Shown piece after piece: positions 16,371-25,394 of a stretch of 64,000 nucleotides of DNA. Position 1 is the first letter of the stretch. The number at the start of each line of letters is the position of its first letter. Origin of the DNA: OFTM10 sp964344055 (GTDB lineage: Bacteria; Actinomycetota; Acidimicrobiia; Acidimicrobiales; Aldehydirespiratoraceae); contig CAYFLT010000013.1 in NCBI GenBank assembly GCA_964344055.1, forward strand, positions 7,043 through 71,042, written 5' to 3'. A program made the translations under genes and the position numbers. Below the pieces are notes generated by a model. The model was not told the origin of the DNA. It was given only the letters and a program-made list of their open reading frames with translations, and searched no databases.

Positions 16371-17864
16371 ATGCAGGTTGCGCTTCGCGAGACGTTCGAG
16401 CCGGGACTTCCACCCGATGACGACCACCCGTACCGCAGTGGTGTGTGGCGTCCCCAGCACAAGGAGTACGACGCGTGGGACCTCGACGTGGAGGGCGAGA
16501 TCCCCGAGGACCTGAGCGGCGTCTACATCCGCAACACCGAGAACCCGCTCTTCGAACCGATCAAGCGCTACCACCCGTTCGACGGCGACAGCATGCTGCA
16601 CTCGATCTCGTTCTCGAACGGTGAGGCCCGCTACTCGAACCGGTTCGTGCGGACCGAGGCCTTCCTCGCCGAACAGGAGGCGAAGCAGAGTCTGTGGGCC
16701 GGCATCACCGAGCATCCGTCCAATGCCATCGCCGACCACGGCTGGGGAGCCCGGTCGATGATGAAGGACAACGCGTCCACCGACGTGATCGTCCATCGCG
16801 GTGAGGCGCTGGCGAGCTTCTACCAGTGCGGCGAGCTCTACCGGCTGGACCCCTTCAACCTGGAGACGAAGGGCACGTGCTCCTGGAACGGCAAGTTCCC
16901 GGCCGAGGGGGTCTCGGCCCACAAGCGCATCGACGAGCACACCGGCGAACTCCTCTTCTTCAACTACCACGTACATGCGCCGTACATGCACTACGGCGTC
17001 GTCAGCCCCGAGGGCGAGCTGGTCACCTACATCGAGGTCCCGCTCCCGGGGCCCCGTCTTCCCCACGACATGATGTTCACCGAGAACTGGACGATCCTCA
17101 ACGACTTCCCGTTGTTCTGGGACCCGGAGTCACTCGCCGCCGGCTACTACTCGAACAAGTTCGACTGGGACATGCCGAGTCGCTTCCCGATCGTCCCGCG
17201 TCACGGGACCACCGACGACATTCGTTGGTTCGAAGCCGACCCGACGTTCGTCCTGCACTGGACCAATGCCTACGAGGAGGGCGACGAGATCGTCCTCGAC
17301 GGGTTCTTCCAGCACAACCCGACCGCCCGTGGTGTCGATCGGGCGGTCTACTCCGATCCTCGGATGAAGGGGTTCGAGACGCTCGACATGAACGTCCTGC
17401 AGGCGAAGGCCCATCGCTGGCGGTTCAACCTGGTCACCGGGGAGACCAAGGCGGCGCAGATGCGCGATCAGGTCGCCGAGTTCCCGATGGTCAACGGTCG
17501 CCACTACGGCCGGCGCCACCGGTACTCGTACAACGCTCGCTGCGCCCAGGGGTTCTTCGGTTTCGACGGCCTGATCAAGCACGACCTCGACACCGGTACC
17601 GAGGAGCTGTGGGAGGCACCGGAGGGTGTGTACGTCAGCGAGACGCCGATGGCCCCCCGCGACGGTTCGACCGGCGAGGACGACGGCTACCTGGTGACGT
17701 TCGCCATGGATGTCATCAACGATCGCGCCGATGCCATGGTGTTCGACGCCGCGAACGTCGGCGACGGACCCGTCGCCAAGATCCGCCTTCCCGAACGCAT
17801 CTGCTCGGGCACCCACTCCACATGGGCACCCCTCGCCGACATCGAGAAGTACCGCGAGGCGTAG
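16371..17864 (+). CDS. Carotenoid oxygenase family protein (apocarotenoid/lignostilbene cleavage type)
   Basis: 497 residues of the seven-bladed carotenoid oxygenase (RPE65/CCD) family. The four iron-binding histidines are identifiable: H184 (VSAHKR), H232 (LPHDMM), H296 (VLHWTN) and H482 (GTHSTW). N-terminal 'GVYIRNTENPLFEP' and 'HPFDGDSMLH' are family marks. These enzymes split a C=C bond of carotenoids, apocarotenoids or stilbenes with O2. The ATG is preceded by GGGGG. Adjacency to a TetR, acyl-CoA synthetase and thiolase suggests that a cleavage product is oxidised to an acid and degraded as a CoA ester; that is inference. Intracellular, no signal peptide. Confidence 0.9.
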   Translation: MQVALRETFEPGLPPDDDHPYRSGVWRPQHKEYDAWDLDVEGEIPEDLSGVYIRNTENPLFEPIKRYHPFDGDSMLHSISFSNGEARYSNRFVRTEAFLAEQEAKQSLWAGITEHPSNAIADHGWGARSMMKDNASTDVIVHRGEALASFYQCGELYRLDPFNLETKGTCSWNGKFPAEGVSAHKRIDEHTGELLFFNYHVHAPYMHYGVVSPEGELVTYIEVPLPGPRLPHDMMFTENWTILNDFPLFWDPESLAAGYYSNKFDWDMPSRFPIVPRHGTTDDIRWFEADPTFVLHWTNAYEEGDEIVLDGFFQHNPTARGVDRAVYSDPRMKGFETLDMNVLQAKAHRWRFNLVTGETKAAQMRDQVAEFPMVNGRHYGRRHRYSYNARCAQGFFGFDGLIKHDLDTGTEELWEAPEGVYVSETPMAPRDGSTGEDDGYLVTFAMDVINDRADAMVFDAANVGDGPVAKIRLPERICSGTHSTWAPLADIEKYREA

Positions 17865-17879
17865 CGGGCGGGATCGTAC

Positions 17880-18758
17880 TCAGGGGAGCCAGTCGGCGAG
17901 GGCCCGGCCGATCTCGTCGGGCGAATCCTCCTGGATGAAGTGGTTGCCGGGGACGGTGACCTCCGTCTGGTTGGGCCAGGACCGACAGAACTCCCGCTGC
18001 TCGCCGATCAGGATGGCGCCGGGCTCGGCGTTGATGAACAGCTTCGGCACATCGGACTCTGAGAGCCAGTCCGCGTAGGCGGCCACGATCTCGGTGACGT
18101 CCGCGGGCTCACCCTCGATCGGGATCTCGCGCGGCCAAGTGAGGGTCGGACGCCGATGCTGTGGCTCGACGAATGGCCGCCGGTACTCGTCGTGCTCCTC
18201 GGGGGCGAGGGGTCGAAGGATCGAGCCCGGCAGCACAGCCTCGACGAAGAGGTTCTTCTCGATGACCATGTCCTCGCCCGCCTCGGACCGGAAGCCCTGG
18301 AAGATCCGAGTCGCTGCGTCGGGCCATTCCTCCCACGTGACCGGCCGGACGATCGCTTCCATGTAGCAGATGCCCGCCACCCGGTCCCGGTGCCGGTTGG
18401 CCCAGTCGAAACCGAGCGCGGATCCCCAGTCGTGGATGACGAAGGTGACCCGGTCGCCGAGGTCCAGCTGATCCAGGAGGCCGTCCAGATACTCGCGATG
18501 CTCGACGAACCGGTATGAACCGGGACCCACGTCGTCGAGCTTGTCGGAATCGCCCTGGCCGATGAGATCCGGAACGATGCAGCGCGCTCGGTCCGCAACA
18601 TACGGAACGACGTTGCGCCACAGATACGACGACGTGGGGTTGCCGTGGAGGAAGACCACGGCATCGCCCTCACCTCGTTCGTGGTACGCCATCTGCTTCC
18701 CGTTGACGGTCCTGTACTGCTTGGTCAGGGGTGTGGTGTCGAAGGGCGAAGTGCTCAT
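17880..18758 (-). CDS. dhaA: Haloalkane dehalogenase (HLD-II-like)
   Basis: 292 residues, alpha/beta-hydrolase fold. The full HLD-II catalytic set is in place: Asn40 (HGNPTSS), nucleophile Asp110 and Trp111 (HDWGSALGF), acid Glu134 (CYMEAIVRP) and base His273 (GNHFIQED). The two halide-holding residues Asn40 and Trp111 together with Glu134 separate this from epoxide hydrolases and from HLD-I/III. It replaces a halogen on an alkyl carbon with OH, releasing halide. It is divergent from the FN3K-type kinase (30 bp) and convergent with the carotenoid oxygenase. The native substrate is unknown; the gene symbol rests on family assignment. Confidence 0.88.
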   Translation of the reverse strand: MSTSPFDTTPLTKQYRTVNGKQMAYHERGEGDAVVFLHGNPTSSYLWRNVVPYVADRARCIVPDLIGQGDSDKLDDVGPGSYRFVEHREYLDGLLDQLDLGDRVTFVIHDWGSALGFDWANRHRDRVAGICYMEAIVRPVTWEEWPDAATRIFQGFRSEAGEDMVIEKNLFVEAVLPGSILRPLAPEEHDEYRRPFVEPQHRRPTLTWPREIPIEGEPADVTEIVAAYADWLSESDVPKLFINAEPGAILIGEQREFCRSWPNQTEVTVPGNHFIQEDSPDEIGRALADWLP

Positions 18759-18788
18759 GAACCGAGATCATGCAGCACTATTGGGGTC

Positions 18789-19655
18789 ATGGTCGACCTC
18801 GCTGACGCCTTGGCCACGGTTCTCGACGACGAGGTGATCGAGTGGTGGCCCATCACCGGCGGCGACGTCGCGGATGCCTACCGGGTCACCCTGGCCGACG
18901 AGCGCACCGTGTTCGCCAAGACCAAGGCGCACCCTCCGCCCGGGTTCTTCAGCACCGCGGCGGCCGGGCTCCACTGGCTCCAGGGCGCCGATGCAGTGCC
19001 GGTCCCGACCGTCGTCGCAGTGTCCGACGACCCGCCCCTCCTCGTGCTCGAATGGATCGACGAGGGCTCCTCGACCGCCACCACCGAGGTGGCACTGGGC
19101 CGGGGACTCGCCGAGTTGCACCGGACGGGCGCACCGTCGTTCGGTCGGGAGGATCGACGATCGACCGGCAGTCGCGGGCTTCCCAACGAGCCGTGTGACA
19201 CCTGGGCAGAGTTCTACGCCACGCAGCGCCTGGAACCCCTGGCCCGGCTGGCCGAACAGGGCGGCGCGCTGGATGGCGACACGGTCGCGGGGCTCCACGA
19301 GATCGCCGCCAACCTCGATTCCCTCGGTGGACCGATCGAGGCGCCGGCCCGGCTCCATGGCGATCTCTGGGCCGGGAACCGCCTCGTCGACCGCAATGGC
19401 GACAGCTGGTTGATCGACCCCGCGGCCCACGGTGGCCACCGCGAGTTCGACCTCGCCATGATGCGGCTGTTCGGCGGTTTCGGCGACGACTGCTTCGCGG
19501 CCTATGCCGAGGTGAGTCCGCTCGAGGATGGTTGGCAGGAACGGGTTCTGCTCCACCAGCTCGCCCCCCTCACCGTGCACGCAGTCAAGTTCGGTGGCTC
19601 CTACGGGTCCGCCACCCGGCAGGCGGTGAGGTCCGTGCTAGACCGATCGCCATGA
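18789..19655 (+). CDS. Fructosamine-3-kinase-like protein
   Basis: 288 residues of the fructosamine kinase/aminoglycoside-phosphotransferase fold. 'PVPTVVAVSDDPPLLVLEWI' is the hinge strand, LHGDLWAGN (near residues 194-202) is the catalytic loop with Asp and Asn, and IDPAAHGGHREFDLAMMRLFGGF is the metal-binding region typical of FN3K proteins. It would phosphorylate a ketoamine (deglycation) or another small alcohol. ATG 18789 starts 7 nt after a CACTAT/TATTGG box. It is the first gene of an eight-gene plus-strand operon and overlaps the aldolase gene by ATGA. Confidence 0.85.
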   Translation: MVDLADALATVLDDEVIEWWPITGGDVADAYRVTLADERTVFAKTKAHPPPGFFSTAAAGLHWLQGADAVPVPTVVAVSDDPPLLVLEWIDEGSSTATTEVALGRGLAELHRTGAPSFGREDRRSTGSRGLPNEPCDTWAEFYATQRLEPLARLAEQGGALDGDTVAGLHEIAANLDSLGGPIEAPARLHGDLWAGNRLVDRNGDSWLIDPAAHGGHREFDLAMMRLFGGFGDDCFAAYAEVSPLEDGWQERVLLHQLAPLTVHAVKFGGSYGSATRQAVRSVLDRSP

Positions 19656-20458
19656 CCGACTCACCACGTACCGGGCGACCCACCCTTCGCGACCTCTGGC
19701 GCGCCGGGGAGACGACCCTCGGCGGGTGGCTCTCCCTGCCCACTGCGATCTCCGCGGAGGCCACCGCACGCGCCGGCTTCGACTATGTCTGCGTCGACAC
19801 CCAGCACGGGGTCGTGGACTACCCCGCCGTGGTCGACATGATCACCGCGATCGAACTGGGTGGCAGCAACCCGATCGTTCGGGTGCCGTGGAACGAGCCC
19901 GGCATCATCGGCAAGGTGCTGGACGCCGGCGCGCAGGGGGTGATCGTCCCGATGGTCAACACGGTCGAGCAGGCGGAAGCCGCCGTGCAGGCCTGCCGCT
20001 ACGCCCCTGACGGGTCCCGGAGTTTCGGCCCGGTCGTTCCTCGGGCTCGGATCGGACCCGAGTACGTGACCTGGGCCGCGGAAAACGTGGCGGTCATCCC
20101 GATGATCGAAACGGTCGAGGCGATCTCCAACCTCGACGCGATCCTCGCGGTGCCGGGAATCGACGCCGTGTACGTCGGCCCTGCCGATCTCTCCCTCACC
20201 CTCGGATTGCCACCGGGGAACAACGACGACGCCCCGGGTTTCGACGATGCCCTGTCCACCATCGTCGCCGGCTGCGACAGGGCCGGGATCGTGTGTGGCA
20301 TCCACTCGACCGGACCGCTCACCCCGAGGCGGCTCGCGGCCGGTTTCCGCATGGTCACGGTGACGTCGGACCTGGTGGCGCTCAACCTCGGGACGAAGGC
20401 CGAACTCGACCGGGCTCGTAGCGGCGACACCTCCGACGAGGGCGGATCGATCTACTGA
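19652..20458 (+). CDS. HpcH/HpaI-type class II pyruvate aldolase
   Basis: 268 residues, TIM barrel. Family marks are VDTQHGVVDY (metal-site region), 'GAQGVIVPMVNT', MIETVEA (metal-binding Glu) and VGPADLS. These enzymes reversibly split 4-hydroxy-2-oxo acids into pyruvate plus an aldehyde, or cleave a related CoA ester. The start overlaps the kinase stop (ATGA), and its stop overlaps the amidohydrolase start (TGATG), so expression is tightly coupled. The substrate is not evident; neighbours (amidohydrolase, enoyl-CoA hydratase, LLM enzyme) suggest breakdown of a cyclic or aromatic compound. Confidence 0.88.
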   Translation: MTDSPRTGRPTLRDLWRAGETTLGGWLSLPTAISAEATARAGFDYVCVDTQHGVVDYPAVVDMITAIELGGSNPIVRVPWNEPGIIGKVLDAGAQGVIVPMVNTVEQAEAAVQACRYAPDGSRSFGPVVPRARIGPEYVTWAAENVAVIPMIETVEAISNLDAILAVPGIDAVYVGPADLSLTLGLPPGNNDDAPGFDDALSTIVAGCDRAGIVCGIHSTGPLTPRRLAAGFRMVTVTSDLVALNLGTKAELDRARSGDTSDEGGSIY

Positions 20459-22098
20459 TGGCCGGCAAGATCACCGTCTTCACCGCCCGCCGCGTGATCA
20501 CGATGGAGCAGGCCCGGCCCGAGGGCACTGCGATCGCGGTCCGGGACGGACGGGTGGTCGAGGTCGGCGACCTCGACTCCCTGCAGCCGTGGCTCCGCCA
20601 TCACGACCACACGATCGACGAGCGCTTCGCCGATGCGGTCCTGATGCCCGGCCTCATCGATCCCCACCTCCATCCGGGCATGGCCGCACTCCTCTTCGCG
20701 TGTGACTGGGTGCCGCCCGAGCCGTGGGACCTACCGTGGGGCCGCGTCGAGGCAGCGGTCGGCAAAGACGGCTTCCTCGCCCGAGTCCGCGAACTCCACG
20801 AGAGCCGGACCGATCCGGACGAGCCGATCGTCACCTTCGGCTACCACGCCCAGTACCACGGTGACGTCGTGCGAGCGGACCTCGACGCGATCTCCACGAC
20901 CCGACCGATCGTCTGTTGGCAGCGGTCGTTCCACGAGCTTCGCTGCAACGAGGCCGCTCTCGCCTGGGTCAACGCCGAGGAGGGCGCGGCGTGGGATCCC
21001 CACGTGGAACTCGAGACCGGCCGCCTGTTCGAGACGGGGATGGTGTGGGCACTGCAGACCCTGTCACCCCACCTGCTCGGTGACGGGCGCCTGATCGAGG
21101 GACTACGCGGGGTGCGTGATCTCGTCCACCGGGGAGGTGTCACCTCCATCTGCGACGCCGGGTTCGGCATCTTCGATCTCGACGCCGAGTGGGATGCCCT
21201 CGACGCCATCATGGGGGACGGTTCCACGCCGTTCCGCACCTACCTCATGCCCCAGGTGCCCGCGGCGCGCAGCAAGTGGAAGGATGACACGATCCGGCGG
21301 CTGGAGGAATTCACCGAGCGGTTCGCCGATCGGATCTCCTTCGTGAAGTCGGCCAAGGTGCTCGCCGACGGGGCGTTCATCGCCCAGCTGATGATGGTCG
21401 GTCCTCCCGGCTACATCGACGGCCACTCGGGTGCCTGGCTGGCCGAGCCCGACCGCCTGCTCGCCATGATGCGTCCCTTCTGGGAGGCCGGCTACGACCT
21501 GCACATCCACTGCAACGGCGACATCGGTGCGGGTGCGGCGATCGACGCGGTGGAGACCCTGTTGCACGAGCGGCCCCGCTTCGACCACCGCACCACCCTC
21601 CACCACTTCGGCGTGTCGACCCAGGCCCAGATCCGACGGATGGCCGCCCTCGGCATGACCGTCCAGGCGAACGGCTACTACCTGTATCAGTTCGGCGATC
21701 GCTTCCGGGACATGTGGTTGGGTGACGAGAGGGCGTCGTTGATGACCCGCCTCGGCTCGGCACGCCGGCATGGGCTCAGCGTGGCGGTGCACTCCGATCT
21801 CCCGATGGGACCGGTTCGGCCGCTGCTCGCGGCGCAGGCCATCGGCTCCCGCCGCACCCGTGAAGGATCGGTCATGGGGGAAGAGGAGTGCCTCTCGATC
21901 GACGATGCGCTGCGGGCGGTCACGATCGAAGCCGCGTTCCAGATGCGCAAGGACGACGAGATCGGCAGCCTCGCGTCGGGCAAGCTCGCCGACATGGTGG
22001 CCCTCGACGCCGACCCGTACGACGTCGGGGCCGACGCCCTCGACACCATCGGGGTCCTGGCCACGATCGTCGGCGGCGACGTCTTCCCGCTCGACTGA
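20458..22098 (+). CDS. Amidohydrolase family 3 (YtcJ-like) metal-dependent hydrolase
   Basis: 546 residues. The N-terminal beta-sandwich strand 'RRVITMEQ.RPEGTAIAVRDGRVVEVG' is followed by PGLIDPHLHPG (HxH metal ligands), a central TIM barrel with 'DLHIHCNGD' and 'HHFG', and a closing VHSDLPM (metal Asp) before 'LASGKLADMVALDADP'. This is the amidohydro_3 arrangement that hydrolyses amide, cyclic urea or formamide bonds. It has no signal peptide and is cytosolic. It is translationally coupled to the aldolase. The natural substrate is unknown. Confidence 0.9.
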   Translation: MAGKITVFTARRVITMEQARPEGTAIAVRDGRVVEVGDLDSLQPWLRHHDHTIDERFADAVLMPGLIDPHLHPGMAALLFACDWVPPEPWDLPWGRVEAAVGKDGFLARVRELHESRTDPDEPIVTFGYHAQYHGDVVRADLDAISTTRPIVCWQRSFHELRCNEAALAWVNAEEGAAWDPHVELETGRLFETGMVWALQTLSPHLLGDGRLIEGLRGVRDLVHRGGVTSICDAGFGIFDLDAEWDALDAIMGDGSTPFRTYLMPQVPAARSKWKDDTIRRLEEFTERFADRISFVKSAKVLADGAFIAQLMMVGPPGYIDGHSGAWLAEPDRLLAMMRPFWEAGYDLHIHCNGDIGAGAAIDAVETLLHERPRFDHRTTLHHFGVSTQAQIRRMAALGMTVQANGYYLYQFGDRFRDMWLGDERASLMTRLGSARRHGLSVAVHSDLPMGPVRPLLAAQAIGSRRTREGSVMGEEECLSIDDALRAVTIEAAFQMRKDDEIGSLASGKLADMVALDADPYDVGADALDTIGVLATIVGGDVFPLD

Positions 22099-22108
22099 CC
22101 CTCGTTCG

Positions 22109-22942
22109 ATGGCCCCCGCGTCAACTCCGGCCATCCCGATGACGGTGATCGGAGGATGGCTGGGTTCGGGCAAGACCACCCTGCTGAACCGCCTCCTGAC
22201 GGAGACGACGGAGCGGGTCGCGGTGGTGGTCAACGACGTCGGCGAGCTCAACATCGACGTCGACCTCATCGATCGGGCCGATGACGAGCTGGTCGAGCTG
22301 ACCAACGGCTGTGTCTGCTGCAGCATCGGCGGCAGCCTGGCCATCACCCTGCGGGACCTCGCGAAGCGTGAGCCTGCGCCGGACCGCATCGTCATCGAGG
22401 CGAGCGGCGTGGCCGAGCCGGGCCAGGTGGCGCGGTTCGGCGACCGTCGTGTGGTGCCGCTGGAATCGGTCATCGTCACCGCCGACGCCACCGACATCCG
22501 GCGCCGGGTGGAGGATCCGGTCTATGGAGGTCTTGCATCGGCGCAGCTCGATCAGGCCGACCGGATCGTGGTCACCAAGCTCGATCTGTTGACCGAGGCA
22601 GAGGGCGCGGCGGTGCAGGAGTGGTTGGACCACGGCCGAACCGCTCCGGTCGACCAGGCCGCGGCCGGGCTGTTCGAGGTCAACACCGCTACCGCCACCA
22701 TCCCGCCCGATGTCGACCCTGCCGTCGTGGCGGCGGTGCTGGGCGAGGCGCCACCCTCGATCCTGCGGGCAAAGGGCATCGTCGGTGACGTGGTGGTGCA
22801 CCTGGCGGGTGAGCGGGTCAGCATCGACCCCGTGCCGGGATCTCCGGCCGGTCGAGGTCGGGTCGTTGTCATCGGATCCGACCGTGGCGAGGTCGACGCG
22901 TTCGTCGCCCGCCTCGGCGTTTCGGTATCGTCGCGGCCATGA
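22109..22942 (+). CDS. CobW/G3E-family GTPase metallochaperone
   Basis: 277 residues. The Walker A motif is GGWLGSGKTTLLN (near 14-26), the metal-binding CxCC motif is GCVCCSIGGS (near 70), the switch/Walker B region is 'DRIVIEASGVAEPG', and the guanine-recognition motif is TKLD. It is shorter than COG0523 proteins with a complete C-terminal CobW domain, and I see no His-rich tail. G3E GTPases deliver Zn, Co or Ni to a target enzyme. Lodged between an amidohydrolase and an enoyl-CoA hydratase, it most plausibly metallates the amidohydrolase. It starts 10 bp after the preceding stop and overlaps the next start by ATGA. Confidence 0.88.
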   Translation: MAPASTPAIPMTVIGGWLGSGKTTLLNRLLTETTERVAVVVNDVGELNIDVDLIDRADDELVELTNGCVCCSIGGSLAITLRDLAKREPAPDRIVIEASGVAEPGQVARFGDRRVVPLESVIVTADATDIRRRVEDPVYGGLASAQLDQADRIVVTKLDLLTEAEGAAVQEWLDHGRTAPVDQAAAGLFEVNTATATIPPDVDPAVVAAVLGEAPPSILRAKGIVGDVVVHLAGERVSIDPVPGSPAGRGRVVVIGSDRGEVDAFVARLGVSVSSRP

Positions 22943-23733
22943 CTGACGCCATGACGAGCGACTTCGAACGGATCCGGGTGGAGCGCGAGGGGGCGGTGAT
23001 CACGATGACGCTGGCCAATCCCCAACGGCGGAACACACTCGCCCTTCCGGCAATGAAGGAGATCACCGCGGCGCTCGAGGAGGCTGCCGCCTCCGATGCC
23101 CTGGCCGTGGTGATCGCGGCGGACGGCCCCGTGTTCTCCGCCGGCCATGACTTCGGTGACATGTTGGGAGTGAGCGAGGCCGAGGCCCGGGAGCTGTTCG
23201 ACGTCTGCACCAACATGATGACGCTGGTGCAACAGCTGCCCCAGGTGGTGGTCGCGAAGGTCCACGCCCTCGCCACCGCCGCCGGTTGCCAGCTGGTCGC
23301 CACGTGCGATCTGGCGGTGGCCGCCGAATCGGCAGCATTCGCCGCACCGGGCGGCAAGGGCGGCCTCTTCTGCCACACCCCCATGGTGGCCATCGCTCGA
23401 GCGGTTGGGCGCAAGAAGGGTTTGGAGATGGCGATCACGGGTGATCCGATCGACGCCCGGACCGCGTGTGATTGGGGCCTCGTCAACCAGGTGGTACCCG
23501 ACGACCAACTCGACGACGCAACGGCCGAGCTGGTCCGCCGAGCCACGCGGGGGAGCGCGGCCGCCAAGGCCGCGGGCAAGCAGGCGTACTACGCCCAGAT
23601 CGACATGGCCCAGGCTGACGCCTACCAGTACGCCAGCGGGGTCATGTCCGCCGGCGTGGTCGCCCCGGACGGCCAGGAGGGGATCGCCAGTTTCGTGGAG
23701 AAGCGCAAGCCGTACTGGGCATCGCCCGCGTGA
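22939..23733 (+). CDS. Enoyl-CoA hydratase/isomerase family protein (ECHDC3-like)
   Basis: 264 residues, crotonase fold. The oxyanion-hole segments are 'VFSAGHDFGDM' and 'ATAAGCQLVATCDLAVA'. The later part 'GLFCHTP.VAIARAVGRKKGLEM' and the terminal DGQEGIASFVEKRKPYW are distinctive for the ECHDC3-like subgroup rather than fatty-acid hydratases. The two Glu residues of classic hydratases are not clearly present, so hydratase activity is uncertain. It starts at ATG 22939, overlapping the CobW stop, and overlaps the LLM gene at its end. Confidence 0.87.
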   Translation: MTDAMTSDFERIRVEREGAVITMTLANPQRRNTLALPAMKEITAALEEAAASDALAVVIAADGPVFSAGHDFGDMLGVSEAEARELFDVCTNMMTLVQQLPQVVVAKVHALATAAGCQLVATCDLAVAAESAAFAAPGGKGGLFCHTPMVAIARAVGRKKGLEMAITGDPIDARTACDWGLVNQVVPDDQLDDATAELVRRATRGSAAAKAAGKQAYYAQIDMAQADAYQYASGVMSAGVVAPDGQEGIASFVEKRKPYWASPA

Positions 23734-24650
23734 CGGTTCCACTCCGAGTGGGGGTCAGTACCTCCCTCACCATCTGGGACAAGCCGGTACCGGAGCGTCA
23801 GTCGATCTTGGCGCAGGCGGCCGACGGTGGCATCGATCACATCTTCTTCGCGGATCATGTGAGCTTCCGCGACGGCAGTGGCAAGGACGGCATGCTCCAG
23901 GCCACCGGCCTCGCCAACCTCCATCCGACCCTCGGCGTGTACGCCGGGGTGTACCTGCTCGCCCTGCGCCACCCGCTCCCGGTGGCCCGCCAGATCTGCG
24001 ACATCGCGTACATGGCGCCGGGCCGCTTCTCGTTCGGGGTGGGTGTCGGCGGTGAGGACCGGCACGAGATCGAGGTGTGCGGCGTCGATCCGGCCACCCG
24101 AGGCCGGCGCACGGACGAGGCCCTCGAGGTCCTGGTCCCGCTGCTCGGCGGCGAGACCGTCGACCACGACGGCGAGTTCTTCCAGCTCGAAGGCGCCCAG
24201 ATCAAGCCGATCCCGAGCGAGCCCATCCCGATCTATGTCGGGGGTCGGTCCGACGCGGCCATCGAACGGGCGGGTCGATTCGGTGAGGGATGGTTGGCGG
24301 CGTGGACCTCCGCACGCCGGTTCGCCGATGCGGCGGCGCACTTCGACGCGGCCGCGGCCGGCCACGGGCGCACCGTCGATCCGGACCACGGCCTCCAGGC
24401 GTGGGTCGGGGTCGACGACGACCGTGATCAAGCGCGGCGGCGGGTCGGCGATGCCATGTTCGACTTCTACGGCCTCCCGTTCGAGGCCTTCGAGCGTCAC
24501 TCGCCCTACGGCACCCCTGCCGATATCGCCGAATTCCTGGCGCCGTACCTCGACGCCGGCTGCCGACACTTCAACGTCACGCCGTGCGCCGAGAACGAAC
24601 GGGTCGGGATCGACGCCGTCGCCGAGGTGAAGCGCCTGCTCGGCGCCTGA
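23730..24650 (+). CDS. LLM-class (luciferase-like) flavin-dependent oxidoreductase
   Basis: 306 residues, TIM-barrel luciferase-like fold. Family marks are 'DGGIDHIFFADHVSF' near the start, 'LPVARQICDIAYMAPGRFSFGVGVGGE' and IPIYVGGRSDAAI. Members use FMNH2 or F420; in actinobacteria the F420 type is common, but the cofactor is not decidable here. It begins with GTG 23730, overlapping the hydratase stop, and ends overlapping the DUF167 ATG. As part of the catabolic operon it may perform a monooxygenation or hydride-transfer step. Confidence 0.87.
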   Translation: MTVPLRVGVSTSLTIWDKPVPERQSILAQAADGGIDHIFFADHVSFRDGSGKDGMLQATGLANLHPTLGVYAGVYLLALRHPLPVARQICDIAYMAPGRFSFGVGVGGEDRHEIEVCGVDPATRGRRTDEALEVLVPLLGGETVDHDGEFFQLEGAQIKPIPSEPIPIYVGGRSDAAIERAGRFGEGWLAAWTSARRFADAAAHFDAAAAGHGRTVDPDHGLQAWVGVDDDRDQARRRVGDAMFDFYGLPFEAFERHSPYGTPADIAEFLAPYLDAGCRHFNVTPCAENERVGIDAVAEVKRLLGA

Positions 24651-24931
24651 TGTCGAGCACCCGGTTTCCGATACGGGTGAAACCGGGCTCCTCGCGACCG
24701 ACGGTCGGCGGGACGTGGGGTGACGAACCACAGCGTCTCGTGGTCGCGGTGGCGGCGAGGGCGGTCGACGGCATGGCCAACCGGGCCGTGATCGACTCGC
24801 TCGCGCAGGTGCTCGGCGTTCGCCGCGGCGACCTGCGTATCGTGAAGGGTGACACCAGTCGTTCGAAGGTGATCGAGGTCGATGGTCCGTCCGACATCGT
24901 TGCCCGCATCGAGGAGTTGATGAACCAGTGA
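24650..24931 (+). CDS. DUF167 (YggU-like) protein
   Basis: 93 residues of the small YggU/DUF167 fold: 'IRVKPGSSRPTVGGTWG' at the start, 'VAARAVDGMANRAVIDSLAQVLGV' in the middle and the 'VKGDTSRSKVIEV' hairpin. The domain is widespread and has no known biochemical role. It is translationally coupled at both ends (ATG overlaps the LLM stop; its stop overlaps the DUF3291 GTG), which fixes the start. Confidence 0.88.
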   Translation: MSSTRFPIRVKPGSSRPTVGGTWGDEPQRLVVAVAARAVDGMANRAVIDSLAQVLGVRRGDLRIVKGDTSRSKVIEVDGPSDIVARIEELMNQ

Positions 24932-25380
24932 CCGAATGGCATCTCGCTCAGATCAACATCGCCAAGGCCCGCCACCCGGTGGATGATCCGAGGATGGCGG
25001 GCTTCACCGACAACCTCGACAAGATCAATACGCTCGGCGACGAGTCTCCCGGCTTCGTCTGGCGCTATCAGGATGACAGCGGCGCGGCCACCGACACCCG
25101 GATTTTCGACGATGACGACCTGCTGTTGAACCTCACCGTCTGGGAGTCGGTCGATGCGCTCCACGACTATGTGGTGAAGACCGAGCACGTGAACTTCATC
25201 CGCCGCAAGCTCGAGTGGTTCGACCCGATCGAGGGTCTGCCGAGGCTCACTCTGTGGTGGATACCGGCGGGAACCGTCCCGAGCCTCGAGGAGGCGAAGG
25301 AACGGATCTTCCACCTCCGGGATCACGGTGCCAGCGAACACGCCTTCACCTTCAAGGACCGGTTTCCGGCGCCGGCCTGA
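24928..25380 (+). CDS. DUF3291 protein (dimeric alpha/beta-barrel, monooxygenase-like)
   Basis: 150 residues with the DUF3291 pattern: 'LAQINIAK', 'F.dnLdkIN.lgdesPGFVWR', 'NLTVWESVDALHDYVVKTEH', and 'LWWIPAG..PSLEEAKERI..L...G.SE.AFTF'. The fold resembles antibiotic-biosynthesis monooxygenases and heme-degrading enzymes, but the function is unknown. GTG 24928 overlaps the DUF167 stop. It is the last gene of the operon that began at 18789; a 69-bp gap with a putative IclR site follows. Confidence 0.87.
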   Translation: MTEWHLAQINIAKARHPVDDPRMAGFTDNLDKINTLGDESPGFVWRYQDDSGAATDTRIFDDDDLLLNLTVWESVDALHDYVVKTEHVNFIRRKLEWFDPIEGLPRLTLWWIPAGTVPSLEEAKERIFHLRDHGASEHAFTFKDRFPAPA

Positions 25381-25394
25381 TCGAAGGGTTGGTT

